64,000 nt of DNA, taken from NCBI GenBank assembly GCA_034189135.1, contig JAXHVO010000014.1, positions 35,357-99,356 on the forward strand, in the 5' to 3' direction. Under the pieces are notes generated by a model. That model had not been told where the DNA came from and made no database searches. It saw only the letters and a list, made by a program, of their open reading frames with translations. Positions within the stretch are counted from its first letter, which is position 1, and every line of letters starts with the position of its first letter. The DNA is from Thermodesulfobacteriota bacterium. GTDB lineage: Bacteria > Desulfobacterota > Desulfobacteria > Desulfobacterales > JAUWMJ01. Both the position numbers and the translations under genes were made by a program. Shown piece by piece: positions 26,635-34,963 of the stretch.

Positions 26635-27210
26635 TTACCAGTTTTCACATAGCAGTTCAAAATAACCGGTCGGTTTTACACAGGCTGGGCACTTTTCCGG
26701 TGCTTCTTTTCCGGTATGAATGTATCCGCAGCTCAGGCAGCGCCATACTTTTTCTTCCTCCTTTTGAAAGACCCTGTCCGTTGCAATATTTTCAGCCAGC
26801 TCAAGATAGAGTTGTTCATGATGTTTTTCCGATACGATAATATTGTTGAACGTATCTTCAGCTCTTTCAAATCCTTCATCCTGAGCTATGTTGGCAAATC
26901 TGGCATACATGTCTTCGCTGACATATTTTTCCAGAGCTGCAGCCGAAAGCAGATTGGCACGGGTGTCTTTGATCACACCGGTGGGAAAGGTCCATTTTAT
27001 TTCAAGCTCCCCCCCGTTAAAAAATTTAAAAAACCTCAGGGCGTGTTCGAATTCCTGGCCTGCGGTTTCATCAAATATTTTTGCTATCTGGATAAACCCT
27101 TCCTCCCGGGCCTTGTTGGCAAAAAAATTATATCTGGTCCTGGCCTGGGTTTCTGCTGCAAAAGAGGTATGAAGATTTTTTGCTGTTTGACTTTCCCTGA
27201 ACTTAACCAT
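26635..27210 (-). CDS. Rubrerythrin
   Basis: A 191-residue peroxide-detoxifying protein of anaerobes. The N-terminal ferritin-like di-iron domain shows AAETQARTRYNFFA, QEFEHALRF and SEKHHEQLYLELAE (Glu/His iron ligands). The C-terminal rubredoxin-like domain binds one iron through CLSCGY and CPACVKP. The internal ATG at 27210 is chosen because AGAGGGTG precedes it; an upstream start would add an Arg-rich stretch inside the ferredoxin gene. It lies 14 bases behind a ferredoxin gene, its probable electron donor. Confidence 0.92.
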   Translation of the reverse strand: MVKFRESQTAKNLHTSFAAETQARTRYNFFANKAREEGFIQIAKIFDETAGQEFEHALRFFKFFNGGELEIKWTFPTGVIKDTRANLLSAAALEKYVSEDMYARFANIAQDEGFERAEDTFNNIIVSEKHHEQLYLELAENIATDRVFQKEEEKVWRCLSCGYIHTGKEAPEKCPACVKPTGYFELLCENW

Positions 27211-27224
27211 AAGCACCCTCTTTC

Positions 27225-27416
27225 TTATTCTTCGATAATAATTGCATCGGCGCCGCATTCATCAGCAGCCCGGCGAACAACTTCTTTTAAATGCTCCGGA
27301 ATTTCATCCATTTTAACGGTGGATTTCAATTGATCTTCATCATACTCAAAAATTTCAGGACAAAGATCGTTGCAGTTCCTGTCACCCATGCATTGTTTGG
27401 TAATGGTTACTTTCAT
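27225..27416 (-). CDS. Mono-cluster ferredoxin with Asp at the second ligand position
   Basis: A 63-residue ferredoxin. Cluster ligands are Cys9, Cys15, Cys19 (followed by Pro) and the distant Cys54; the position of the usual second Cys is Asp12, giving C-x2-D-x2-C-x3-C-P. The same replacement is known in Pyrococcus furiosus ferredoxin and Desulfovibrio africanus ferredoxin III, where the cluster can interconvert between 3Fe-4S and 4Fe-4S. AGGAGG precedes the ATG. The gene is first in a pair with rubrerythrin, so a role in oxidative-stress electron transfer is likely. Confidence 0.88.
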   Translation of the reverse strand: MKVTITKQCMGDRNCNDLCPEIFEYDEDQLKSTVKMDEIPEHLKEVVRRAADECGADAIIIEE

Positions 27417-27516
27417 CTGAATTTTTCCTCCTTTTTATAGTTTTTCTGAATCTTACAACTCGCCTATTCCCCAGTCAAAGTGCAGAAAATACGAATTATG
27501 TTCCCTGCTCCTTTTT

Positions 27517-30237
27517 TTATCCGCGTAATGCTGCGTGAGCAGCTGCCAGCCTGGCGATGGGCACACGAAATGTGGAGCAGGAAACATAGTTTAAACCGAG
27601 TTTGTGACACAGCGCAATAGATTTGGGATCCCCCCCGTGTTCCCCGCAGATACCACATTCAAGGTCGGGATTTACACTGCGGCCTTTCTTGATTGCCATT
27701 TCCATCAATGCACCCACACCCTCGAGATCTATGGTGGCAAATGGATTATCCGGCAATATTTTGTCTTCCATGTATTGAATTAAAAATCCAGCTTCCGCAT
27801 CGTCCCGGGAAATACCAAAGGTGGTCTGGGTCAGGTCGTTGGTTCCGAAAGATATAAAAGAGGCAAATTCGGCCATTTTATCTGCTGTAAGTGCGGCCCG
27901 CGGTATCTCAATCATGGTTCCGAATTTGTAATCGACCTGGGTGTCCTGTTCGTCCATCACCTTTTTGGCCTCGGATTCGAGAATCTCTCGTTGGACCTTA
28001 AGCTCGTTGGCATGACTGGTCAGGGGAATCATTACCTCGGGATGAACCTCGACGCCTTCCTTGGTCACCAAACATGCCGCTTCAAAGATAGCGCGCACCT
28101 GCATGATGGTCAGTTCAGGAATCTGGATGCCCAGGCGAACACCTCGCAGGCCCAGCATCGGATTATCCTCTCTTAAACTTTCCACCCTTTTAAGTATGCG
28201 CTCCTTTTCGCTGATTTTTCCCAATAGGTTATTCACATCTTCCAGAGTCCCGGCATGCTTTAAGCGTAGTTTGAGGTCAGTCAACTCCCGCATGAGGTCA
28301 ATGTGGTTGGGTAAAAATTCATGCAGCGGCGGATCAATCAAACGGGTAATGACTGGCAGACCATCCATCGCCCGGAAAAGGCCGGCAAAATCATCACGCT
28401 GAAAGGGAAGAAGCGCATCCAAAGCCTCCCGCCGTTCAATGGGCAGATCGGTCATAATCATCTTATGTATATGGGGCAGTCGCTCTGCGTCAAAAAACAT
28501 ATGCTCGGTACGGCACAGGCCGATGCCTTCGGCACCGTATTGACGGGCACGATGGGCGTCTTCCGGATAGTCGGCATTGGTCCACACACCAAGGGTACGA
28601 AATGAATCGGCCCAGGAGAGAATTTTCATCAGGTACGGATCTTCAATATCAGGCACCACCGTTTCTAGTTTTCCTAAATAGACCTCTCCGGCCGTACCGT
28701 CAATGGATATCCAGTCACCTTCGTGGATGACACTGTTTTTCACAAAAATCTGTCGTTTCCCCATGTCTATTTCCAGTTTGGAAACACCGACCACGGCAGG
28801 CTTCCCAAACTGGCGCGCAACCAGTGCAGCATGGCTGGTCCGGCCTCCGCGGCTTGTCAGGATACCTTGAGACGCAAGCATGCCATGCACATCATCCGGC
28901 TTGGTCTCAGGACGAACCATGATCACTTCCTTACCGCCTTTGGCCCATTCTTCTGCTAAATCTGCATCAAGAGCGACCACACCGAAGGCGGCACCAGGCG
29001 AAACATTGAGACCGTGAGCCAGCAGCTGTCCTCTCTCCCTGGCAGCGCGTGTGGCTTCGTGACTGAACTGCGGATGCAAAAAGAAATCGACCTGTTCCGG
29101 AGCCACACGCAGAACCGCCTCCTCCCGTGTGATCAGACCCTCTTGAGCCATATCGACAGCGATACGAACGGCCGCCTGGGCGGTGCGCTTACCGTCCCGT
29201 GTTTGAAGCATCCAGAGTTTACCCTTTTCGATCGTAAATTCCACATCCTGCATCTCGCGATAGTGTTTTTCAAGTTTTTCGCAGATCTGCTCGAACTCGG
29301 CATAGACCGACGGCATTTCATCTTTTAGCTTGAGGATATCATCGGTCAAACGGATTCCGGCAACCACATCCTCGCCCTGGGCGTTTACCAGATAATCTCC
29401 TTCTATGTGTTTTTCTCCGGTGGAACCGTTACGTGTCAAAGCCACACCGGTGGCACTGTCATCTCCCATGTTTCCGAAAACCATGGTGACGACGTTAACG
29501 GCTGTTCCCAGATCATGGGAAATACCGGCGGCATTGCGGTAATCAATGGCACGCTTGCCGTTCCAGCTTTTAAACACCGCCTCCGTCGCCATTTGAAGCT
29601 GTTTATAGGGATCAGCGGGAAAAGCTTGCCCGGTTTGCTTTTTAAAAATTAATTTGAACTTATGGGTGACCTCTTTCCAGTCATCGGCTGACAATTCCGC
29701 ATCGTTTTTCACCCCGGCTTTGTCGCGGGTTTTGGTAAGCACCTCTTCAAAAACCTCATCGGTAACTTCCATGACCACACTGCCGAACATCTGCACCAGG
29801 CGGCGATAGGAATCGTATACAAAGCGCTCGTCACCGGTTAACTTTATCATGCCCTTGGCTGTATCATCATTTAAACCGATGTTTAAAACAGTGTCCATCA
29901 TTCCGGGCATGGAAAATTTTCCTCCTGACCGGCATGAAACCAGAAGCGGATTTTCAGGGTTACCGAAAGTCTTTCCGGTTTCCACTTCTATTCTCTTTAA
30001 AGCCTCTCTAGTCTGGTCCCACATTCCTTCGGGCATCGTTTCTTTAGAATCAAGATACGCGTTACAGGCTTCGGTCGTAATCGTAAATCCATGTGGTACC
30101 GGCACACCGATACGCGTCATTTCCCCAAGATTAGCTCCTTTCCCGCCCAGAAATCCACGCACATCTTCCCAACTTCCACCTAGATATGCTTCTGCCTGAT
30201 CCACTTCATCAAAAAAATAAACCCATTTTTTAGCCAT
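27517..30237 (-). CDS. ppdK: Pyruvate, phosphate dikinase
   Basis: A 906-residue cytoplasmic enzyme interconverting pyruvate, ATP and phosphate with phosphoenolpyruvate, AMP and pyrophosphate. The ATP-grasp domain is N-terminal (GFLGGKGANLGEM), the phosphohistidine domain carries the catalytic His in GGRTSHAALVARQFGKP near residue 455, and the C-terminal barrel carries the Cys of DLECGICGEHGGDP near residue 840. Length is normal. The ATG at 30237 is chosen because AGGAGG lies 7 bases upstream; 52 extra in-frame codons before it look non-coding. It links lactate- or acetate-derived pyruvate to gluconeogenesis in anaerobes. Confidence 0.95.
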   Translation of the reverse strand: MAKKWVYFFDEVDQAEAYLGGSWEDVRGFLGGKGANLGEMTRIGVPVPHGFTITTEACNAYLDSKETMPEGMWDQTREALKRIEVETGKTFGNPENPLLVSCRSGGKFSMPGMMDTVLNIGLNDDTAKGMIKLTGDERFVYDSYRRLVQMFGSVVMEVTDEVFEEVLTKTRDKAGVKNDAELSADDWKEVTHKFKLIFKKQTGQAFPADPYKQLQMATEAVFKSWNGKRAIDYRNAAGISHDLGTAVNVVTMVFGNMGDDSATGVALTRNGSTGEKHIEGDYLVNAQGEDVVAGIRLTDDILKLKDEMPSVYAEFEQICEKLEKHYREMQDVEFTIEKGKLWMLQTRDGKRTAQAAVRIAVDMAQEGLITREEAVLRVAPEQVDFFLHPQFSHEATRAARERGQLLAHGLNVSPGAAFGVVALDADLAEEWAKGGKEVIMVRPETKPDDVHGMLASQGILTSRGGRTSHAALVARQFGKPAVVGVSKLEIDMGKRQIFVKNSVIHEGDWISIDGTAGEVYLGKLETVVPDIEDPYLMKILSWADSFRTLGVWTNADYPEDAHRARQYGAEGIGLCRTEHMFFDAERLPHIHKMIMTDLPIERREALDALLPFQRDDFAGLFRAMDGLPVITRLIDPPLHEFLPNHIDLMRELTDLKLRLKHAGTLEDVNNLLGKISEKERILKRVESLREDNPMLGLRGVRLGIQIPELTIMQVRAIFEAACLVTKEGVEVHPEVMIPLTSHANELKVQREILESEAKKVMDEQDTQVDYKFGTMIEIPRAALTADKMAEFASFISFGTNDLTQTTFGISRDDAEAGFLIQYMEDKILPDNPFATIDLEGVGALMEMAIKKGRSVNPDLECGICGEHGGDPKSIALCHKLGLNYVSCSTFRVPIARLAAAHAALRG

Positions 30238-30466
30238 GTTGAACCTCCTGGAAAAAACTGATGAATCCTCAAGTTGATCACAGATAGAACAGCCGATTTT
30301 TTTGAAATCATTGATATTGAAAAAACGCTTCTTTACGCTTGCCAGAATACGTGTTCGTTTGCAAACAGGCAAACAAATCAACAGGAAAAACACGAAAGGG
30401 GGGTCACACGAAAAAAACTTTTAATTATCACTAAATCTTAATGTTTTTTATGAACTTGTTTTTTGA

Positions 30467-30607
30467 AAGCGGATTAAGTTGAAATCTCGGTTTAGTTGCG
30501 ATAGCAGGATAGACCACCATAGGTGGTATCCCTTAATATGAAGTGTCCATTCTCGTCCAGATACCGGCCATCTGAATACAGCTAACAGATGTCGGCTATA
30601 TTGTCAA
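30467..30607. repeat. Longer copy of intergenic repeat family 2
   Basis: GCGGATTAAGTTGAAAT (30470-30486) matches 13410-13427, and TCCATTCTCGTCC, CAGATGT and ATTGTCAA in this order match 15942-15992. ACCACCATAGGTGGT (30512-30526) is a small perfect palindrome inside it. The gap 30238-30616 contains nothing else recognisable apart from the ppdK ribosome site. Confidence 0.5.
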
Positions 30608-30616
30608 CATGCCGAA

Positions 30617-31483
30617 TTATATCTTGATGCTTTTGATAAACTCTTCCATATCTTTCAATAAATCCGCGCTGTGCATGTATTTATTGGTTGGGCAAGCAAT
30701 GATTTTTCCGCTTGGAAGGGTTTGGGCGATCTTTTTGATATTGTCTTTTGAATGAAGTGTATCTGTCGGGGCATAGGCAAGGGCGGTTGGAATTTTCACG
30801 GTTTCAAGATCCGGCCATAATTTGTAGTTCATGGCTGATTTTACTGACAGCTTGATACGTTTAGGATGTGCCGTTTTTAATGTGATATTATAACGACGCA
30901 TCTGTTCAGGTTCTTTTTTGGCATCCACCCGAAATGTACGAAGGTACCACAAGATAAAATATTTCAAAAAATGATAGCTGAAATCAGGCAGAAAAAGCAG
31001 TGCCCGCATAAACGGATGGGCTGAGAACTCACTGTTGGGCCCCACCAGGAATGCGTAATGTACCTTCAATTTGTTGCTTTTAAATGCTTCCAACAGAGCG
31101 GTGGCGCCGAATGAACTTCCCATTACGATTGATTTTTCCACATCGATTGGCAGGCTCTTACACACATTTATTATATCAAGGGCAATCCTGGCGAGGGTGA
31201 AGTCATTGATTCCGATTTTTTCCTTTTTTATCCGTGCGGAAATTTTCTCTCTGGTTTCAATATAAAAAACCCGTCGCTCTTGGGTCATTGAGCGTAACAG
31301 TTCCGCCCAGCCGGAAACATGAGAGACCCATCCGGATACAAAGATAACGGGTTCAACCGCTTCTTTTATTTTGGGTTGCCATTGAAGCACTTTTAGCTTT
31401 ACATCATCCGAAGCCGATATATACTTGGATGTATAATGCGCCCCAGGTGCAGATATGGGATCATCTCTGTTTAATGAATTCAT
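30617..31483 (-). CDS. Alpha/beta-hydrolase fold protein
   Basis: A 288-residue hydrolase. The nucleophile elbow is VMGSSFGATAL (Ser within GSSFG) near residue 122, an acid is offered by APTDTLHS near 242, and a catalytic His by NKYMHSADL near 270. The oxyanion region reads VIFVSGWVSHVSGW near residue 46, which contains GW in place of the usual HG. No signal peptide is seen. There is no good ribosome site at the start. It may act on acyl or ester substrates; the family is too broad to name one. Confidence 0.75.
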   Translation of the reverse strand: MNSLNRDDPISAPGAHYTSKYISASDDVKLKVLQWQPKIKEAVEPVIFVSGWVSHVSGWAELLRSMTQERRVFYIETREKISARIKKEKIGINDFTLARIALDIINVCKSLPIDVEKSIVMGSSFGATALLEAFKSNKLKVHYAFLVGPNSEFSAHPFMRALLFLPDFSYHFLKYFILWYLRTFRVDAKKEPEQMRRYNITLKTAHPKRIKLSVKSAMNYKLWPDLETVKIPTALAYAPTDTLHSKDNIKKIAQTLPSGKIIACPTNKYMHSADLLKDMEEFIKSIKI

Positions 31484-31552
31484 AAAAAAAAATTTTAACC
31501 TTACAACGCAACTGGCCGGTTTTGTTTAGCAACAGCTTGTTTTTTGTGTTAT

Positions 31553-31640
31553 TCGGTATTGTTGCGGGTTACGTGTTGCGGGATACGGGTTGGCAAAAAG
31601 TTATATTTCCGGTTAACAACACGCAACTTGTATCACTTAC
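31553..31640. repeat. GTTGCGGG-type short-period repeat
   Basis: TTGTTGCGGGTTACGTGTTG with a following GCGGGATACGGGTTG is built from imperfect TTGCGGGTTACG units, and CAACACGCAACTTGTATC near 31617-31634 is a partial inverted copy. It fills the gap between the hydrolase and the transglutaminase-like gene. No gene was found here. Confidence 0.4.
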
Positions 31641-31699
31641 GTAACAGACAAACAAGTAAAAAAGACACATTATGGTTAACGATAAATGTCGTTATAGGG

Positions 31700-32536
31700 T
31701 TAAACCGGATTTTCCTGCTTAGCCCGTTGTATTTCTTTAAAAGAGGATACTATTTCCCATTTACGGTCATCATAGACAGTGGTTAATACGGTACCTGTAT
31801 TTTTCCAGAAGAAATCCCGATTAAACATGAAGGCCGGCTTATAGTTGGGCCGTTTATTTGCCAGTGGGTAACTTCTTCTGCTCTTCTTATTGGTGGCTTC
31901 TATAATATACGTCTTTTGGCCATAAAACAGCACCACCCATGCATGGCCGTTCTTTTTGTAGTTTCCCAGCACCACCCTGGCGTCATATCCCATTTCAATC
32001 AGCCAGTCGGCAAGCAAAACCGCATGGTCTTCGCAGTCTCCTCTTAGCCAGTAGAACGCCTGTTTGGATGTTTGCCATACATCCACCATACCTTTAAACT
32101 GTTTTTTATCTGTTTTGTATTTTAGCCTGGACGCCAGAGTTTGCATCGGTATCCAGAGTTTTTCAGTTTCAAAGGGAGAAAAACCGATGAGGTATGCATT
32201 GGCAACGTGGTGTTTAAAATCCGTCCCGAGAGCGGTGAGGGTATATAGCTTTTTGCGATAAAGCCAGGTGGTAGGGGCTGTGCGTTTAAGTTTGCCCTTG
32301 GAATTTCTCAAGTAGCGATCAAACCCGTCGGAGCCGACTTTGTGCTTTGAATCATAGATATATACTATCCCTTTGCGCGGCTGTGCATCTTTTGCAACCG
32401 TCGGTTTTAACGGTTCTCCTGTCCCAACGCTGCATTTATACAACAGTATGGTGCCTACACTAAAAAACACCAACAGGTTGGATAGGGTTTTTATCGCCCC
32501 CAAAAACCCGATTTTTTTGGAAGCGGTTTTTTTCAT
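31700..32536 (-). CDS. Membrane-anchored transglutaminase-like cysteine protease fold protein
   Basis: A 278-residue protein with an N-terminal transmembrane segment (about 10-32) and an extracytoplasmic transglutaminase-like domain. The catalytic Cys is in RGDCEDHAVLLADWLIEMGYD near residue 163 and the His in KNGHAWVVLF near residue 190. These pseudo-protease domains process or bind peptides in the envelope. AAAGGAT precedes the start. It lies 8 bases behind a DUF350 membrane-protein gene, so the two are probably co-transcribed. Confidence 0.78.
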   Translation of the reverse strand: MKKTASKKIGFLGAIKTLSNLLVFFSVGTILLYKCSVGTGEPLKPTVAKDAQPRKGIVYIYDSKHKVGSDGFDRYLRNSKGKLKRTAPTTWLYRKKLYTLTALGTDFKHHVANAYLIGFSPFETEKLWIPMQTLASRLKYKTDKKQFKGMVDVWQTSKQAFYWLRGDCEDHAVLLADWLIEMGYDARVVLGNYKKNGHAWVVLFYGQKTYIIEATNKKSRRSYPLANKRPNYKPAFMFNRDFFWKNTGTVLTTVYDDRKWEIVSSFKEIQRAKQENPV

Positions 32537-32544
32537 TCAACCCG

Positions 32545-32778
32545 CTATCCTTTTAATCCAAAAGATACAATGACTGCCACGAAAATTAAAATAGTAGAAG
32601 CAAAAATTGCGGCAGCAAGGTTGCCGTTTTTAATCTCATCTTCAAGGTCAATCGATTTCAGCAATTTATAATCGACCAATTTCAGCCCGGCAATTCCGAT
32701 GAAAAGTGCCAGGATGGTGTAAAACAGGTTGATCACGAGACTAACGGCGGTTGAAATAAAAAATTGAGTTTCAAACAT
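32545..32778 (-). CDS. DUF350 small membrane protein
   Basis: A 77-residue protein with two transmembrane helices (about 5-30 and 50-75) and the DUF350 pattern LVDYKLL...DLEDEIKNGNLAAAIFA. The ATG at 32778 has AAGGAG 6 bases upstream. Larger DUF350 proteins have repeated units; this one has a single unit. The function is unknown. It is directly followed by the transglutaminase-like gene. Confidence 0.75.
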   Translation of the reverse strand: MFETQFFISTAVSLVINLFYTILALFIGIAGLKLVDYKLLKSIDLEDEIKNGNLAAAIFASTILIFVAVIVSFGLKG

Positions 32779-32791
32779 ATCTTTCTCCTTT

Positions 32792-32953
32792 GGCAAGTAT
32801 TCAGGTGGATAGGCTGAAGGATGAAGGCTGTTAGGGGAAAGCACATTTTAAAGCCATATTTGATGAAAGAGTCAGATATTTTCGCCAAAGTACTACAGTG
32901 GTGTTTTCTGACTCCTTCGGCCTCCAGTCTAAACAACTTCAGCCTGACTACGT
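32792..32953 (-). repeat. Repeat family 1, copy A
   Basis: About 160 bases, imperfectly palindromic. The left end reads CAGGTGGATAGGCTGAAGG, the core TTTAAAGCCATATTTGATG, and the right end CAGTCTAAACAACTTCAGCC. It has the same orientation as copy B and the opposite one to copies C, D and E. It ends 13 bases before the DUF350 ribosome-site region, between that gene and the anti-sigma gene. Confidence 0.8.
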
Positions 32954-32997
32954 AAAGTTACCTCCTTTTTAGATTAATAAAAACGATACCGGTTTTG

Positions 32998-34062
32998 TTA
33001 TTTTGAAATGACCAGCCTTATCTCAATCATTTCCTTTTCCTTCTCATCTGCGTCTGGTAAGGGACCATGGAGAACGCCCATCTTTTTCAATTCATCATAG
33101 AAAACAGTGTACCCTTCCGCAGGAATCAGAACGCGGACAAAGATCGCATGTCCTGTTTTATGGTCGTATTCAACCGATTGAATTTTTCCCTTAATCTGTT
33201 TTGCTATATTTTTCAGCTTTGCAGTTATATTTTCGACCTCCGCTTCCGGCTCTACCGAGTCTGATTTTACTACAGACGGCTGTGCAGGCAAAGGTTCTTG
33301 GTCCTTTTCAACAGCATCGGCAACCGCCTCCTCTCTTATTGCCACCTTTCCTGCCATACGAGACCGTAAAGAAGCGCCCGTGCCAGCTTTTTCTTCCTCA
33401 TCATGCACTTTGTTGCTTTCAACAGGAGGAGCAGCTTTAATGGGTGCAATTTTCAAATCCGGTTTTTGGTGTGTCCCAGTTTTAAGGGCTAGAGCCAGCT
33501 CTATGACTTTTTTTGTTTTCAGTCTTTTTGATACTAGACCCTTAACCTTCTTTGTTTCTGTTTTTTTATGTGCGACGGCCTTTGGGGAAGCCGATTTTGC
33601 TGTGTCTATTTTTTTCTCAAGGAATGGTTCTGCCGGCTCTTTCATCGGTTCGGGTTTTACTTCTTCTTTTTCAGCTACCATCGCTTCATTCTTGACCAAC
33701 TCTTGCGGAAACTGCCTTTCCGGCTTTTGCAAATGAATAATCGAAAAAACCAGAACAGCAGTAGCCGTGGCTGTCACCAGTTGCAGGGGAATTTTTATCC
33801 GCATGGGTACAAATAGTTTTTTGATCATCTTGCCAAAACCAAAACGAGGTTCAATTCTCTCATGAAGCCTATCCATAAAATCATCCGGTGCCTTTGCCTT
33901 TTCCAGATTCCCGAGATCTTCAACCAAGGCCTTTAGCTCTTCAACCTCTTGTCGACATTTGGTGCAAGTGGAAATGTGCTTTTCAATATCTGCCTTGGTT
34001 TGTGCATCCAGAACACCATCAATATATTCCGATAAAAACGGTTTAATCCCGGCACATTTCAT
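32998..34062 (-). CDS. Zinc-finger anti-sigma factor
   Basis: A 354-residue protein. The N-terminus is a zf-HC2-type anti-sigma domain with His29, Cys33 and Cys36 (HISTCTKC) plus Cys3. A single transmembrane helix lies near 92-110. The extracytoplasmic part is long, with a Lys/Glu/Pro/Ala-rich linker (about 115-265) and a compact C-terminal domain (about 275-354; VRVLIPAEGYTVFYDELKKMG). It starts one base after the sigma-factor stop codon, with AAAGGAGA overlapping that gene. It should hold the ECF sigma factor at the membrane until an envelope signal arrives. Confidence 0.85.
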   Translation of the reverse strand: MKCAGIKPFLSEYIDGVLDAQTKADIEKHISTCTKCRQEVEELKALVEDLGNLEKAKAPDDFMDRLHERIEPRFGFGKMIKKLFVPMRIKIPLQLVTATATAVLVFSIIHLQKPERQFPQELVKNEAMVAEKEEVKPEPMKEPAEPFLEKKIDTAKSASPKAVAHKKTETKKVKGLVSKRLKTKKVIELALALKTGTHQKPDLKIAPIKAAPPVESNKVHDEEEKAGTGASLRSRMAGKVAIREEAVADAVEKDQEPLPAQPSVVKSDSVEPEAEVENITAKLKNIAKQIKGKIQSVEYDHKTGHAIFVRVLIPAEGYTVFYDELKKMGVLHGPLPDADEKEKEMIEIRLVISK

Positions 34063-34063
34063 G

Positions 34064-34666
34064 TTAAACTTCTCCTTTCAGTTTTTCTCTTAAGTCCTGC
34101 CTTGCTCTGGCAAGTTTAGACTTAACGGTGCCAAGGTTCAATCTGGTAACCGAGGATATTTCTTCATAAGACAGCCCTTCGATATCTCGCAAAACAACGA
34201 CTGCTTTTTTATCTGGCGGCAGAGAGTTTATGGCCGCTTTAATCAGGTTCATCTTCTCTTTTTTACCAAGTTCAATCTCTGGAGATTTTGATTCATCCGC
34301 TATCTCAACACCTGGATTTCCCTTGATCGCCGTATGATTCAGCTGAACAAATTTTTTCTTTAACCGGTATGGGAAGGATTTTAACCTGTTTTTGCATGTA
34401 TTCACCGTAATCCGATAAATCCAGGTGGAAAAAGTGGCCTCAAACCTAAAGTTTTTTAACGCTTTAAATGCCTTAAAAAATACATCCTGGGCCAAATCGT
34501 TGGCATCTTGGGAATCTCCCACAAACCAGTAGCACAAATTAAACACTCTATCCTTATGGCTTAAAACAAGTTCATCGAAGGCAGCTTTCTTCCCTTGCTG
34601 AAAAGCTTTAACCAGCTCGCCATCCTTTTTTATCGAGCCTTGAGATGTTTTTTTGTTTTCCTTCAT
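34064..34666 (-). CDS. ECF-type RNA polymerase sigma factor
   Basis: A 200-residue sigma-70 family protein of the extracytoplasmic-function group. Region 2 is visible as YWFVGDSQDANDLAQDVFFKAFKAL and TFSTWIYRITVNTCKN, and region 4 as DIEGLSYEEISSVTRLNLGTVKSKLARARQDL with its helix-turn-helix. An N-terminal Lys-rich stretch of about 20 residues is extra. It is co-transcribed with the zinc-finger anti-sigma factor and diverges from clpB. Confidence 0.92.
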   Translation of the reverse strand: MKENKKTSQGSIKKDGELVKAFQQGKKAAFDELVLSHKDRVFNLCYWFVGDSQDANDLAQDVFFKAFKALKNFRFEATFSTWIYRITVNTCKNRLKSFPYRLKKKFVQLNHTAIKGNPGVEIADESKSPEIELGKKEKMNLIKAAINSLPPDKKAVVVLRDIEGLSYEEISSVTRLNLGTVKSKLARARQDLREKLKGEV

Positions 34667-34751
34667 TTATTTAGACAGGAGCTGATGAGAAATGTTCCAC
34701 TAAAAAAGTTATATTTTCATTTTATCTGTTTACTGCGCAAAATCAAGAAGT

Positions 34752-34781
34752 TTGACATCAAAACGAGCATGTTTATATTCT
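34752..34781 (+). promoter_or_regulatory. Possible clpB promoter
   Basis: TTGACA (34752-34757) and TATTCT (34776-34781) are 18 bases apart. If used, repeat copy B would lie in the 5' untranslated leader of clpB. No CIRCE inverted repeat was seen. Confidence 0.35.
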
Positions 34782-34789
34782 ATTTAAAT

Positions 34790-34938
34790 GTAATTCAGCT
34801 GGATAGACTTAAGGTTGAAGACTGTTAGCAAAGGGCTGAACGTGGCATATAAAAATACTTGATATGATAGCTGTTTTGTCTTGGAAAAATATCAGTCCTC
34901 TTTTCCCTTCAGCCTTCAGCCCAATCACCTTCAACCTT
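34790..34938 (-). repeat. Repeat family 1, copy B
   Basis: The most diverged of the five copies. The left end TTCAGCTGGATAGACTTAAG matches copy A, and the right end CCTTCAGCCTTCAGCCCAA matches the outer arm of the others. The core is altered (AAAATACTTGATATG). It ends about 15 bases before the clpB ribosome site. Confidence 0.7.
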
Positions 34939-34963
34939 TAATAAATAATTGCAGGAGGAACGC

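Noticed and set aside
30238..30393. Upstream extension of the ppdK frame
   Set aside because: The 52 extra codons have no homology to the enzyme, and the ATG at 30237 has an ideal AGGAGG site.
34667..34963. CIRCE or HrcA-type heat-shock operator before clpB
   Set aside because: No TTAGCACTC-N9-GAGTGCTAA-like repeat is present. Only a sigma-70-like promoter and repeat copy B were seen.
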